A DNA stretch of 33,733 bases from Holophagaceae bacterium UBA692. GTDB taxonomy: Bacteria > Acidobacteriota > Holophagae > Holophagales > Holophagaceae. Under the pieces are notes generated by a model. That model had not been told where the DNA came from. It worked only from the letters and a program-made list of their open reading frames with translations, and did no database searches. This document shows, one piece after another, positions 7,438-14,991 of the stretch. How positions within the stretch are numbered: position 1 is the first letter of the stretch; each line of letters opens with the position of its first letter. The position numbers and the translations under genes were made by a program. The stretch lies in assembly GCA_002297665.1 (NCBI GenBank), contig DBMS01000057.1:1-33733 (forward strand). The letters run 5' to 3'.

Positions 7438-8426
7438 GACACGCCACCGGCATCAGCGACTTCGGCATCGAGGGCCTCGAGGAGATCCTCGCGCGGGCCA
7501 TCCGGTGGAAGGCCGGACAGCACCCCAAGCACCTGGTGGACAAGATCCTCGGCATGGTGTTCTTCAACCCCAGCCTGCGCACCCGCGCCTCCTTCGAGGC
7601 GGTCATGGCCCGGGGCGGCGGTTCGGCCATCGTGCTGGAAGTGGGCAACGGCGTCTGGAAGCTGGAGGACCGCCCCGGCGCGGTCATGGACGGCGACCGG
7701 GCCGAGCACATCCGGGAGGCCGCGCCGGTCCTGGCCCGCTACGTGGACCTTCTCGCCGTGCGCACCTTCGCGTCGGGCGCCAGCGACGCCGAGGACCACG
7801 CGGATCCCGTCATGAACGGCTTCCGCAGCCACTCCACCGTGCCCACCCTCAGCATGGAGAGCGCCCGGGAGCACCCCTGCCAGGGCCTCGCCGACCTCAT
7901 GACGGCCCGGGAGACCTTCGGTTCCACCAAGGGCCTGCCGGTGACCCTCACCTGGGCCCCCCACATCAAGCCCCTTCCCAAGGCCGTGCCCAACAGCTTC
8001 CTGCTCACCGCCGCCGCGGCCGGCTGCGAGGTGCGGGTGGCCCACCCGGAGGGCTTCGAGCTCCAGGGCGAGGTGATCGCCCAGGCCCAGGCCCTGGCCA
8101 AGGGCGCCGGCGGCAGCGTGTCGTTCACGAAGGACCAGGGCGAGGCGGCCGCCGGCAGCCGCGTGGTCTACGCCAAGGCCTGGGGCCCCTCCACCGAGGG
8201 CGGCCTGAAGGCCGACGCCGTCAAGGACCACCCCGGCTGGATCTGTTCGCCCGACCTGATGCGCAAGGCCGCCCAGGACGCCATCTTCATGCACTGCCTT
8301 CCCGTGCGCCGCAACGTCGAGGTGGCTGACGGGGTCCTGGACGGGCCCTGGAGCCGGGTGGTGGACGAGGCCGAGAACCGCTTCCACGTGCAGCGGTCCC
8401 TGGTCCAGTGGCTGCTGGAGGCGTAG
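7434..8426 (+). CDS. argF': N-acylornithine carbamoyltransferase, predicted N-succinylornithine type
   Basis: 330 aa. It carbamoylates an N-acylornithine, the hallmark of the Xanthomonas/Bacteroides variant arginine pathway. Carbamoyl-phosphate motifs are FFNPSLRTR (residues 43-51), HPCQGLADL and MHCLPVRRN; VMDGDRAEHI (84-93) is characteristic of the acylornithine enzymes and absent from ordinary ArgF. At the residue known to switch specificity (Glu92 in the X. campestris acetylornithine enzyme, Pro90 in the B. fragilis succinylornithine enzyme) this protein has Ala90. Published work showed that Glu92 to Ala, Ser, Val or Pro converts the acetyl enzyme to a succinyl enzyme. The lysine that is carboxylated in the Xanthomonas protein (in RRNVK) is Glu here (RRNVE). 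It overlaps argD by ATGA. Confidence 0.92.
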   Translation: MRHATGISDFGIEGLEEILARAIRWKAGQHPKHLVDKILGMVFFNPSLRTRASFEAVMARGGGSAIVLEVGNGVWKLEDRPGAVMDGDRAEHIREAAPVLARYVDLLAVRTFASGASDAEDHADPVMNGFRSHSTVPTLSMESAREHPCQGLADLMTARETFGSTKGLPVTLTWAPHIKPLPKAVPNSFLLTAAAAGCEVRVAHPEGFELQGEVIAQAQALAKGAGGSVSFTKDQGEAAAGSRVVYAKAWGPSTEGGLKADAVKDHPGWICSPDLMRKAAQDAIFMHCLPVRRNVEVADGVLDGPWSRVVDEAENRFHVQRSLVQWLLEA

Positions 8427-8429
8427 ACC

Positions 8430-9305
8430 ATGGTGCGTTCCTCGAATCCCTTCGACGCCCTGCACAACGCCGCCAAGTACGTGCGGAAGTTCCGCGGCAA
8501 GCCCTTCGTCGTCAAGCTCGGCGGCGAGATCCTGGAGGATCCCGCCCTGCGCAAGGCCGTGTGCGCCCAGCTGGCCCTGCTGTGGAGCTTCTCCATCCCC
8601 CTGGTGATCGTCCACGGCGGCGGCGCCGGGCTGGACGCGCTCTGCGGCGAGCTGGGCCTGGAGACCACCAAGGTCGCCGGCCGGCGCGTGACGTCGGCCC
8701 CGGTGCTGGACGCCGCCCGCATGGCCTTCAAGGGCCGGGTCCAGATGGACCTCCTCGCCGCCCTCGAGGTCGCCGGGCTCCCGGCGGTGGGCCTTTCCGG
8801 CCAGGACGCGGGCCTGGTCAGGTCCCACAAGCGGCCCGTGGCCGAGGTGGACTACGGGCTGGTGGGCGACGTGGACGCCGTGGATCCCGCGGTGCTCAGG
8901 CACCTCCTGGACGGCGGCTACGTGCCCGTGGTGGCGCCCTTCTCGGCCACCCCGGAAGGCCAGGTGCTCAACACCAACGCCGACACCATCGCCGCCGAGA
9001 TCGCCGCGGCCCTGGGGGTCGAGAAGCTGTTCTTCATCCTGAAGGTGCCCGGGCTCCTGCGGGACGTGGCCGAACCCACCAGCCTGGTGCCCCTGGCCGA
9101 CCTGCAGACCCTGGCGGAGCTGGATGGCGCCATCAAGGACGGCATGAAGCCCAAGATCACCGCGGCCCGCCGGGCCCTGGACGGCGGCGTGAAGAGCGTC
9201 CACCTGGTCTCGGGCAGCAGGCCCGACGCCATCCTGGCCGAGGTGTTCACCAACGAGGGCAGCGGCACCATGCTGGTCGCCGACCGGAATGAGGTGGCCC
9301 AGTGA
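8430..9305 (+). CDS. argB: N-acylglutamate kinase
   Basis: 291 aa, amino acid kinase family. It phosphorylates the gamma-carboxyl of N-acylglutamate. Visible motifs are the N-terminal FVVKLGGEIL with the ATP-site lysine, IVHGGGAGLDAL (the glycine-rich loop), GRRVTSAPVLDAARM, VGLSGQDAGL, LNTNADTIAAEIAAAL and IKDGMKPKITAARRAL, the lysine-containing C-terminal motif. It starts 3 bp after argF' at ATG 8430. Whether the acyl group is acetyl or succinyl cannot be read from this sequence; the adjacent carbamoyltransferase suggests succinyl. Confidence 0.95.
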   Translation: MVRSSNPFDALHNAAKYVRKFRGKPFVVKLGGEILEDPALRKAVCAQLALLWSFSIPLVIVHGGGAGLDALCGELGLETTKVAGRRVTSAPVLDAARMAFKGRVQMDLLAALEVAGLPAVGLSGQDAGLVRSHKRPVAEVDYGLVGDVDAVDPAVLRHLLDGGYVPVVAPFSATPEGQVLNTNADTIAAEIAAALGVEKLFFILKVPGLLRDVAEPTSLVPLADLQTLAELDGAIKDGMKPKITAARRALDGGVKSVHLVSGSRPDAILAEVFTNEGSGTMLVADRNEVAQ

Positions 9306-10354
9306 TGACGCCTGCGGCCCTCCTTGAATCCCTGGTGGCCATTCCCAGCGTGTCCCACGCCGAGCAGGCCCTCGCGGACCACGTGGCGGCCCTGCTCGGC
9401 GCCGAGGGCTTCGAGGTGCGCCGCACCGGCAACAGCCTCTGGTTCGAGGTGGGCACGGAGGGTCCCCGCATCCTCTTCGCCAGCCACCTGGACACCGTCC
9501 CCCCCTGCGACGGCTGGAGCAGCGACCCCTTCACCCCGTCCTGGAACGGCGACCGCCTCACGGGCCTGGGCGCCAACGACGCCAAGGGGTGCGTGGCCGC
9601 CATGATCCTCGCCGCGGATTCGCTCCGGGGCCTCAAGGGCGCCCGGGCGGTTTTCGCCTTCACCGAGGGCGAGGAGGTGGGCGGCAAGGGGATCCGGGAG
9701 GTGCTGCCGGACCTGGGCAGGCTGGACGCCGCCGTGGTGGGCGAGCCGACGGGCCTGGAGATCTGCGCGGCCCAGAGGGGCATGCTCATCCTGCGCTGCA
9801 CCGCCCGGGGCGAGGCCGCCCACGTGGCCCACAGCCCCCTGGGCGAGAACGCGGTGCACAAGGCCGCCCGCGACATCCAGAAGCTGGCCGCCCTGACCTT
9901 CGAGCCCCATCCGCTGCTGGGCGAGACCCGCGCCCAGGTCACCCAGATCCAGGGGGGAAGGGCCCGCAACCAGGTGCCCGACAGCTGCGAGTTCTTCGTG
10001 GACCTGCGCACCACCCCCAACCTGGACCACACGGCCACCGCCGACCGCATCGCGCTCCTGCTGGAGAGCGAGGTGGCGGTCCACTCCATGCGCTACGGGG
10101 CCGTGGCCACGGACGCCTCGGAGCCGGTGGTGAAGGCCGCGCTGGCCGCCTCGGGACGCAAGGCCCCCCGCGGCTCCGCCACGGCTTCGGACTGGGCCTT
10201 CCTGGCCCACCTCCCCGCCGTGAAGGCCGGTCCCGGCGACACCCACCGCAGCCACCGCCCCGACGAATGGATCTCGCTGCCCGAGCTGGAGGGCGGCATC
10301 GCCTTCTACGCGGCTTTGGCCCGGGAATACGCCAAGGAGGCCAGCCGTGCCTAA
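9305..10354 (+). CDS. argE: M20-family N-acylcitrulline/N-acylornithine deacylase (ArgE/DapE type)
   Basis: 349 aa from ATG 9305, which overlaps the argB stop (TGATG); GTG 9302 is equally possible, with GAGG upstream. It is a di-zinc M20 amidohydrolase. Metal-site motifs are ASHLDTVPP (His and Asp), GANDAKGC, TEGEEVGGKG (Glu pair) and VGEPTGLEI, and the C-terminal part has AGPGDTHRSHRPDEWI. It sits after the acylornithine carbamoyltransferase and kinase and before argH and argG, so the expected substrate is an N-acylcitrulline, released as citrulline for ArgG. A succinyl-specific (DapE-like) activity would fit Ala90 of the carbamoyltransferase; this is inference. Confidence 0.88.
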   Translation: MTPAALLESLVAIPSVSHAEQALADHVAALLGAEGFEVRRTGNSLWFEVGTEGPRILFASHLDTVPPCDGWSSDPFTPSWNGDRLTGLGANDAKGCVAAMILAADSLRGLKGARAVFAFTEGEEVGGKGIREVLPDLGRLDAAVVGEPTGLEICAAQRGMLILRCTARGEAAHVAHSPLGENAVHKAARDIQKLAALTFEPHPLLGETRAQVTQIQGGRARNQVPDSCEFFVDLRTTPNLDHTATADRIALLLESEVAVHSMRYGAVATDASEPVVKAALAASGRKAPRGSATASDWAFLAHLPAVKAGPGDTHRSHRPDEWISLPELEGGIAFYAALAREYAKEASRA

Positions 10355-11681
10355 GCCGCTCTGGGCCAAGGACCTCCCCCTGGACGAGGAGCTCCACCGC
10401 TTCACCGTGGGGGACGACCCCGAAACCGACCTGCACCTCCTCGCCAGCGACGCCGCCGGCAGCGCCGCCCACGCGCGCATGCTGGGGGAAACGGGTTTCC
10501 TCGCGGAACCCGAGGCCCGGGCCCTGGTGGGCGCCCTGGACGCCCTGCGCCAGGAGGCCCTGCGGGGAGAGCTGGCGATCCTGCCCGAGGAGGAGGACGG
10601 CCACACCGCCCTGGAGCACGCCCTGGAGCGCCGCCTCGGGGAGACCGGCCGCCGCATCCACCTGGCGCGCTCCCGCAACGACCAGGTGGCCACGGCCCTG
10701 CGCCTTTTCATGCGGGACCGGGCCCTGGACCTGGGCTCGGCCATGCACGCCGCGGCCCGGGCCTTCCTGGACCTGGCCGTGCGCGAGGAGGCCACGCCCC
10801 TGCCGGGCTTCACCCACCTGCGCAAGGCCATGCCCGCCACCTGGGGCATGTGGGCCTCGGCGTTCGCCGAGGGCCTGCTGGAGGAGCTGGAGGCCCTGCC
10901 GGCCCTGTGGGGCCGCCTGGACCGGTGCCCCCTGGGCGCCGCCGCCGGCTTCGGGGCTCCCGTGGCCGTGGACCGGGGCCGCAGCGCCTCGCTCCTGGGC
11001 TTCAGCCGGGTGCAGAACAGCCCCATGGACGTCATGAACAGCCGGGGCCGGTACGAGCAGGCCCTGGCGGCCTGGGTCGTCTCCGCCGCCGGCACCCTCG
11101 AGAAGGCCCTCTGGGACCTGAACCTGTACAGCACCGAGTCCTTCGGCTTCGTGACCCTGCCCGACGCCTTCACCACGGGCAGCAGCCTCATGCCCCAGAA
11201 GCGCAACCCCGACGCCCTCGAGCTGGCCCGGGCCCGCTGCCGGGAGCTGCGGGGCCTGGCGGGCCTCCTGGGCCACCTGGCCGGGGGCCTTCCCTCCAGC
11301 TACCACCGGGACCACCAGCTGCTGAAGGCCCCCTTCGTGGAGCTCCTGGGCAAGGGCGAGGAGCTCCTGCGCATCACCTCCCGGCTCCTGCCCGGGCTCC
11401 AGGTGGACCGCGAGGCCTGCGCCGCGGCCATCACCCAGGAGCTCCACGCCGCCGCCCGGGCCTGCCGCCTCGCCGCCGGCGGCCAGCCTTTCCGGGACGC
11501 CTACGTGCAGGTGGCCCGCGAGATCCAGGACGGCACCTTCCGTCCGGAATCCGCGGTTCCGGTGCGCCTGGGCCTGGAACGCACCGCCGAGGCCCTGGCC
11601 TCGTCTTCCGCCTGGATCAAGGGCCGCCGGGCCTTCCTCGAATCGACCTACGAACAACTCTTCGCCTGGGGTGTCCAATGA
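10347..11681 (+). CDS. argH: Argininosuccinate lyase
   Basis: 444 aa, slightly shorter than the usual 455-465. It splits argininosuccinate into arginine and fumarate. The fumarase/aspartase superfamily signature GSSLMPQKRNPD is present with the catalytic serine, as are HLARSRNDQVATALRLFMRD and the GFTHLRKAMPATWGMW region that replaces the usual TH-Q-AQP. Start GTG 10347 has a perfect AAGGAGG six bases upstream and overlaps the argE stop by 8 bp. It is followed directly by argG, the previous enzymatic step. Confidence 0.95.
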   Translation: MPKPLWAKDLPLDEELHRFTVGDDPETDLHLLASDAAGSAAHARMLGETGFLAEPEARALVGALDALRQEALRGELAILPEEEDGHTALEHALERRLGETGRRIHLARSRNDQVATALRLFMRDRALDLGSAMHAAARAFLDLAVREEATPLPGFTHLRKAMPATWGMWASAFAEGLLEELEALPALWGRLDRCPLGAAAGFGAPVAVDRGRSASLLGFSRVQNSPMDVMNSRGRYEQALAAWVVSAAGTLEKALWDLNLYSTESFGFVTLPDAFTTGSSLMPQKRNPDALELARARCRELRGLAGLLGHLAGGLPSSYHRDHQLLKAPFVELLGKGEELLRITSRLLPGLQVDREACAAAITQELHAAARACRLAAGGQPFRDAYVQVAREIQDGTFRPESAVPVRLGLERTAEALASSSAWIKGRRAFLESTYEQLFAWGVQ

Positions 11682-12865
11682 ACCACCGCGTCCTTCTCGC
11701 CTTTTCCGGGGGCCTCGACACCTCCTACTGCGTCCTCCATCTCAAGTCGCTGGGCCACGAGGTGCACACGGTCACCGTGGACACCGGGGGCTTCTCCCCG
11801 GCGGAGCTGGCGCGCATCGAGGACATGGCCGGCAGGCTGGGCACGGCGTCCCACGCCACCATCGACGCCCGGGAGGAGCTGTTCCAGGACTACCTGCGCC
11901 ACCTGGTGGCGGGCAACGTCCTGCGGGGCGGGCTCTACCCCCTGTCGGTGAGCGCCGAGCGGGTGTGCCAGGCCCGGCGGGTGGTGGCCCATGCCCGGGA
12001 GATCCGGGCCACGGCCCTGGCCCACGGATCCACCGGCGCAGGCAACGACCAGGTGCGCTTCGACGTGGCCTTCCGGGCCCTGGCGCCCGACCTGGCCCTG
12101 CTGGCCCCCATCCGGGAACTGGCCCCCAGCCGCGCCGAGGAGAGGGCGTACCTGGCCGAGCGGGGCTTCCCCTTCCCCGAGAAGGTGGAGTCCTACAGCG
12201 TCAACGAGGGCATGTGGGGCACCAGCATCGGCGGCAAGGAGACGCTGGATCCCTGGCAGAACCTGCCCGAGGAGGCCTATCCCGGCGGGGAGGTGGACCC
12301 CCTGGCCCCGGTCCGCGCCCTCGTGCTGGGCTTCGCCAAGGGCGTGCCGGTCTCCCTGGACGGCGCGGACCTGGGCCCCGTGGGCGTCATCCAGGCCCTC
12401 AACGGGATCGGCAGCGCCTACGGCATCGGCCGCGGCATCCATCTGGGCGACACCATCCTGGGCATCAAGGGCCGGGTGGCCTTCGAGGCCCCCGGCGCCC
12501 ACCTGGTCATCACCGCCCACCGGGAGCTGGAAAAGCTCGTGCTCACCGGCAAGCAGCTCTTCTGGAAGGAATCCCTGGGCAACCTCTACGGCAGCCTCCT
12601 GCACGAGGGGCACTTCTTCGACCCGCTGTGCCGGGACCTGGAGGCCTTCCTGGCCTCCACCCAGGAGGCGGTGACCGGCGAGGTGCGCCTGGAGCTTCGC
12701 CCCCGCGCCTTCGCGGTGCAGGGCGTGAGGTCCCCGCGCAGCCTCGTGCGCCCGGACATGGCCAGCTACGGCGAGAGCACCCGGCTCTGGACGGGCGCCG
12801 AGGCCGCGGGCTTCGCGCACATCTTCGGCGTGCCCCAGATGATCGCCCTGAAGGCCAAGGGATGA
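11678..12865 (+). CDS. argG: Argininosuccinate synthase
   Basis: 395 aa, standard length. It condenses citrulline and aspartate with ATP. The PP-loop AFSGGLDTSYCVL is at residues 8-20, followed by the family stretches AHGSTGAGNDQVRFD, YSVNEGMWGTSIGG and NGIGSAYGIGRGIHLGDTILGIKGR. The ATG overlaps the argH stop (ATGA). Free citrulline is expected to come from the deacylase encoded two genes upstream, not from an ordinary ornithine carbamoyltransferase, which is absent here. Confidence 0.96.
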   Translation: MNHRVLLAFSGGLDTSYCVLHLKSLGHEVHTVTVDTGGFSPAELARIEDMAGRLGTASHATIDAREELFQDYLRHLVAGNVLRGGLYPLSVSAERVCQARRVVAHAREIRATALAHGSTGAGNDQVRFDVAFRALAPDLALLAPIRELAPSRAEERAYLAERGFPFPEKVESYSVNEGMWGTSIGGKETLDPWQNLPEEAYPGGEVDPLAPVRALVLGFAKGVPVSLDGADLGPVGVIQALNGIGSAYGIGRGIHLGDTILGIKGRVAFEAPGAHLVITAHRELEKLVLTGKQLFWKESLGNLYGSLLHEGHFFDPLCRDLEAFLASTQEAVTGEVRLELRPRAFAVQGVRSPRSLVRPDMASYGESTRLWTGAEAAGFAHIFGVPQMIALKAKG

Positions 12866-12876
12866 AGGGAGCTTCG

Positions 12877-13929
12877 ATGCGGATCCACCTGGACAAGATC
12901 GCCTCGGTGACGCGGAACATGGGCCTGGGGCGCTGGGTCACCCTGGGCGAGACCGTCGAGGCCCGGGAAGGCTCGGTCATCGCCGGCCGCATCTGCGGGG
13001 AGAAGACCGTCTACAACGAACTGGAGGACGTCCACGGCCGCATGAGCGTGCTGCACGACGGCGACATCATCGTGGGGGCCCTGGGCCACCGCAACGCCCT
13101 GCAGGGCTACGAGGGCGTGCTGCCCACGAAGGTCGTCCCCGGCGACCGCCTCCACCTCCTCAACCTGGGCGGGGTGCTGGGCCACTGCGTGTCCAGCAAC
13201 CCGGGCGTGGGCGCCCCCTTCGAGGTGGAGGTGCTGGGCCAGGTCCTCTCCTTCCCCCAGTTCGGAAGCCGCCTGGGCCAGCCGGCCTTCATCCAGGAGA
13301 AGGCGGTCAAGGGCAAGCCCCACGCCGCCCCCGTGCCGGTGGTGTACGTGGCCGGCACCTGCATGAACGCGGGCAAGACCCTGGCCGCCTGCGTCCTGGT
13401 GCGCGCCTTCACCCAGGCGGGCTACAAGGTCGGCGGCGCCAAGCTCACGGGCGTGAGCCTGCAGCGGGACATCCTGGCCATGCAGGACTACGGCGCCGAG
13501 GCCATCCTGGACTTCACGGACGCCGGCGTCACCTGCACGGGGCCGGCCACCGCCCCCGGCGCGGCGCGGGCCATCTTCTCGGAGCTCGCGGACCGGGGCG
13601 TGGACCTGATCGTCGCCGAGACCGGCGACGGCATCATGGGCGAGTACGGCGTCCAGGCCATCCTGGAGGACGAGGGCCTGCGGGCCTGGGGCGCGGCGTA
13701 CGTGCTGTGCGCCAACGATCCCGTGGGGGTCGAGGGCGGCGTCAGGAACCTGAAGGAGGCCTACGGCATCCAGGTGGACGTGGTGGCCGGGCCGGCCACG
13801 GACAACCGCGTGGGAGGCCGCTTCGTGGCCACCCTGGGCCTGCCGGCCCACAACGCCCGGTCCCAGGCGCGGGAACTGGGGGCGCTCGTCCTCGGGAAGG
13901 TGCGGGCCGCCCTGGAGGTGAAGCCGTGA
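12877..13929 (+). CDS. Uncharacterised P-loop protein in the arginine operon; candidate N-acylglutamate synthase
   Basis: 350 aa. ATG 12877 has AAGGGAG five bases upstream; ATG 12862 overlaps the argG stop but lacks such a site. Residues 1-150 form a beta-rich N-terminal domain that I do not recognise (GRICGEKTVYNELEDVHGR, HDGDIIVGALGHRNAL). Residues 155-350 form a P-loop domain with Walker A GTCMNAGKT (160-168), TGVSLQRDILAMQDYGAEAI, LDFTDAGVTCTGP and a Walker-B-like DLIVAETGDG (243-252). The C-terminal half faintly resembles MobB/BioD-like NTPases and the DUF1611 family, one member of which (DgcN) N-acetylates D-glutamate. It lies between argG and argC in an operon lacking any recognisable N-acetylglutamate synthase or ArgJ. 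A role in N-acylglutamate formation is a hypothesis, not an assignment. Confidence 0.8.
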   Translation: MRIHLDKIASVTRNMGLGRWVTLGETVEAREGSVIAGRICGEKTVYNELEDVHGRMSVLHDGDIIVGALGHRNALQGYEGVLPTKVVPGDRLHLLNLGGVLGHCVSSNPGVGAPFEVEVLGQVLSFPQFGSRLGQPAFIQEKAVKGKPHAAPVPVVYVAGTCMNAGKTLAACVLVRAFTQAGYKVGGAKLTGVSLQRDILAMQDYGAEAILDFTDAGVTCTGPATAPGAARAIFSELADRGVDLIVAETGDGIMGEYGVQAILEDEGLRAWGAAYVLCANDPVGVEGGVRNLKEAYGIQVDVVAGPATDNRVGGRFVATLGLPAHNARSQARELGALVLGKVRAALEVKP

Positions 13930-14927
13930 GGATCGACGCCGCCATCCTGGGCGCTTCCGGCTACGGGGGCGGGGAACTGCTGCGGTGGCTCGCGGGCCAT
14001 CCGAACGTCGCGAGCCTGCGGGGCACCTCCCGCCACGCGGGCCGGGCCTTCGGCGACGTGCACCCGAACCTGCGGGGCATCGTGCCCGGCGTGCTGGAGG
14101 CGGCCATCGACTGGGCCGCGCTCGGGCGGAGCGAACGGCCCGTGGTCTTCTCGGCCCTGCCGCACGGGGAGCTGTCGGCCCTGCTGCCCGGCCTGGAGCG
14201 CGCCTGGGAGGACGCGGGCATCGCGGACAGGGTCCTGCTGCTGGACCTGAGCACCGACTTCCGCGGGGTGGAGCACCGCCCCCGCTTCGCGTACGGCCAG
14301 CCCGAATGGAACCGGGAGGCCCTGGCAGGAGCCCGCCGCGTGGCCTGCGCGGGCTGCTTCGCCACCGCCCTGGAACTGGCCCTGCTGCCCCTGCGCGGAC
14401 TGGACGTGGGCTTCCTGGCCGCCACGGGCTCCACCGGCTCCAGCGGCAGCGGCGCCGCGCCCGGGGAAGGCACCCACCACCCCCTTCGCGCCCAGGATTT
14501 CCGCGCCTACAAGCCTTTGGCCCACCAGCACATGGCCGAAGTGAACGCCGCCATGGCCGAACTGGGCGTCCGGGGCGACCTGGCCTTCGTGCCCCAGAGC
14601 GCGCCCATGGTGCGGGGGATCTTCATGTCCCTGCAGTTCCGGCTTCCCGCGGGCCTCACCGGCGAGGGCCTCGCAGCCAGGGCCGCCGAGGCCTTCCGGG
14701 ACGCCCCCTTCGTGCGCATCGTGGCGGGCTCGCCCCGGGTGGGCGCCGTGGCCGGCAGCGCCTTCTGCGACCTCGCCACGGCTTCGGACGGGAGGCACGG
14801 CGCGGTCCTGACCGCCATCGACAACCTGGGCAAGGGCATGGCCTCCCAGGCCGTGCAGTGCATGAACCTCGCGCTGGGGCTTCCGGAAGGGGCGGGGCTG
14901 CGGGTGCCGGGGCACTACCCGGGCTGA
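13926..14927 (+). CDS. argC: N-acyl-gamma-glutamyl-phosphate reductase
   Basis: 333 aa from GTG 13926, which overlaps the preceding stop (GTGA). It reduces N-acylglutamyl phosphate to the semialdehyde with NADPH. The Rossmann motif ILGASGYGGGELLRWLAGHP is at the N-terminus; the catalytic cysteine is in ACAGCFATALELALLPL, and LAHQHMAEVN holds the conserved histidine. The active-site segment reads CAGCFAT instead of the common NPGCYPT, as in the shorter variant ArgC group. It is the last gene of the arg operon. A clear rho-independent terminator after it was not found. Confidence 0.93.
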   Translation: MRIDAAILGASGYGGGELLRWLAGHPNVASLRGTSRHAGRAFGDVHPNLRGIVPGVLEAAIDWAALGRSERPVVFSALPHGELSALLPGLERAWEDAGIADRVLLLDLSTDFRGVEHRPRFAYGQPEWNREALAGARRVACAGCFATALELALLPLRGLDVGFLAATGSTGSSGSGAAPGEGTHHPLRAQDFRAYKPLAHQHMAEVNAAMAELGVRGDLAFVPQSAPMVRGIFMSLQFRLPAGLTGEGLAARAAEAFRDAPFVRIVAGSPRVGAVAGSAFCDLATASDGRHGAVLTAIDNLGKGMASQAVQCMNLALGLPEGAGLRVPGHYPG

Positions 14928-14944
14928 TCCCCGCTTCATGCGCA

Positions 14945-14974
14945 TTGACGCGAATCTTCCAAAGCATCTAGCCT
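14945..14974 (+). promoter_or_regulatory. Possible promoter of the glycosyltransferase gene at 14992
   Basis: TTGACG at 14945-14950 and TAGCCT at 14969-14974 are separated by 18 bp and lie in the 64 bp gap after argC. This would make the following gene independent of the arg operon. The -10 is weak and the call is tentative. Confidence 0.35.
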
Positions 14975-14991
14975 AGGTCCCGGGAGGTCCG

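Noticed and set aside
6972..9203. 743-codon minus-strand open frame opposite argD, argF' and argB
   Set aside because: It is a product of codon bias opposite three well-recognised genes; it has no recognisable domain and spans gene boundaries.
12862..12876. Upstream ATG start for the P-loop protein, overlapping the argG stop
   Set aside because: Adds five residues without a ribosome-binding site; ATG 12877 has AAGGGAG at ideal spacing.
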